Shown here one piece after another: positions 26,285-26,632 of a stretch of DNA of 26,632 bases. This stretch comes from a virus. Made by a program: the position numbers and the translations under genes. Each line of letters opens with the position of its first letter. The stretch's first letter is position 1. Where the stretch lies: IMG/VR virus record IMGVR_UViG_3300020205_002267, positions 1 to 26,632 of that record; one strand, given 5' to 3'. The notes beneath the pieces are model-generated. The model was not told the origin of the DNA and searched no databases. It was given only the letters and a program-made list of their open reading frames with translations.

Positions 26285-26632
26285 TTAGTTACACCAACTT
26301 TGTTTAGCGTCACCGTAGTATTCACGAGCCAAGCCGTTAGTAATAAGTCCTTGACGAATGCTTTGTCCGTTTACCAGGATATCTCCCAATATACGGCCAC
26401 CAAACTTATCCCATCCGTAGATAATAACTTGATGCTTTGGGTGGGATTGTAAGGCTTGAGTTGTAAATTTACTCGCCAGTTGCGCCCGCTGGTCTTCTTG
26501 TGGACATTGAGCTCTGTGTCCTTTTTCCGGTGTGTCGACTCCGTAGATTCTAACAGCAAGTTCGGGCTTGAGCGGTAGTGGTAGAAAGGGGGCGGCGATT
26601 ACAATAGTATCGCCATCACTCACTCTAATAAC
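26285..26632 (-). CDS. Micrococcal-type nuclease (SNase), 5' end cut by window
   Basis: The frame enters from the window end, so the N-terminus (and any signal peptide) is missing; the GTG within VIRVSDGDT is internal. The SNase domain is clear: DGDT (metal ligand Asp), RIYGVDTPEKG with catalytic Arg and Glu and second Asp, and DKFGGRILGDILVNG with the second catalytic Arg. LITNGLAREYYG follows. It cuts DNA or RNA with calcium and is often exported. At least 115 residues are present. Confidence 0.9.
   Translation of the reverse strand, partial: VIRVSDGDTIVIAAPFLPLPLKPELAVRIYGVDTPEKGHRAQCPQEDQRAQLASKFTTQALQSHPKHQVIIYGWDKFGGRILGDILVNGQSIRQGLITNGLAREYYGDAKQSWCN

Noticed and set aside
1-26632. 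tRNA genes, CRISPR arrays, insertion sequences or attachment sites
   Set aside because: I looked for cloverleaf ends, regularly spaced repeats, transposase motifs and long direct repeats and saw none; a dedicated tRNA scan was not possible.

Overview
The window looks like part of the genome of a large T4-like tailed phage (myovirus), probably from fresh or coastal water. Supporting this are dense, often overlapping genes on one strand, phage-type NrdA/NrdB/glutaredoxin, a MazG-like enzyme, ribosomal protein bS21, a SleB-type lysin, a PAAR-like/NlpC-P60 baseplate protein, a beta-helix tail protein, and repeated NTAAATA motifs that match the T4 late-promoter core TATAAATA. The cellular-type genes (DnaK, IbpA-like Hsp20, IscU, IscA, ErpA, and an exported Ala/Pro/Lys-rich protein) read most like betaproteobacterial (Burkholderiales-type) homologues, so a betaproteobacterial host is inferred. 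All family calls come from reading the sequence; no database was searched.

Layout. Positions 10-2375 (minus): Hsp20 and DnaK chaperones with near-identical leaders. 2463-4858 (minus): MazG-like enzyme, bS21, an unknown protein, and a membrane/coiled-coil protein that ends in a dnaX-type slippery site. 4868-6060 (minus): three exported envelope proteins behind a consensus sigma70 promoter. 6157-7554 (minus): a lysis-like pair (SleB hydrolase and 3-TM protein) and a basic phage protein. 7633-9851 (minus): an iron-sulphur/oxidative-stress cassette (IscA, IscU, Fe/Mn superoxide dismutase, ErpA), a 54-aa membrane protein and a deoxyribonucleotidase, all behind a perfect sigma70 promoter. 9887-11918 (minus): baseplate and structural genes. 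11920-16249 (minus): glutaredoxin, NrdB, a class II aldolase-family protein and NrdA. 16277-23865 (minus): structural and packaging-associated genes, including a second slippery-site gene at 19498, a RecB-like nuclease, and a group of proteins with short, similar N-termini. 24022-26250 (plus): small accessory genes (two tiny coupled ORFs, cupin, alpha/beta hydrolase, exported protein, an ORF without a start codon). 26285-26632 (minus): a micrococcal-type nuclease cut by the window end.

Regulation. Eight strong sigma70-type promoters, all with a 17-bp spacer, precede accessory and nucleotide-metabolism genes, which suggests early expression by host RNA polymerase. The NTAAATA motifs mainly precede structural genes, which suggests late expression. 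At five genes (4858, 9851, 19144, 22119, 23097) the -10-like element sits only 4-6 nt before an ATG that has no Shine-Dalgarno sequence, which suggests leaderless mRNAs. The most unusual signals are two A-AAA-AAG slippery sites (3476-3482 and 19501-19507), each opening into a start-less -1 frame, and the IscA-IscU-SOD-ErpA cassette, which could supply or protect iron cofactors during infection.
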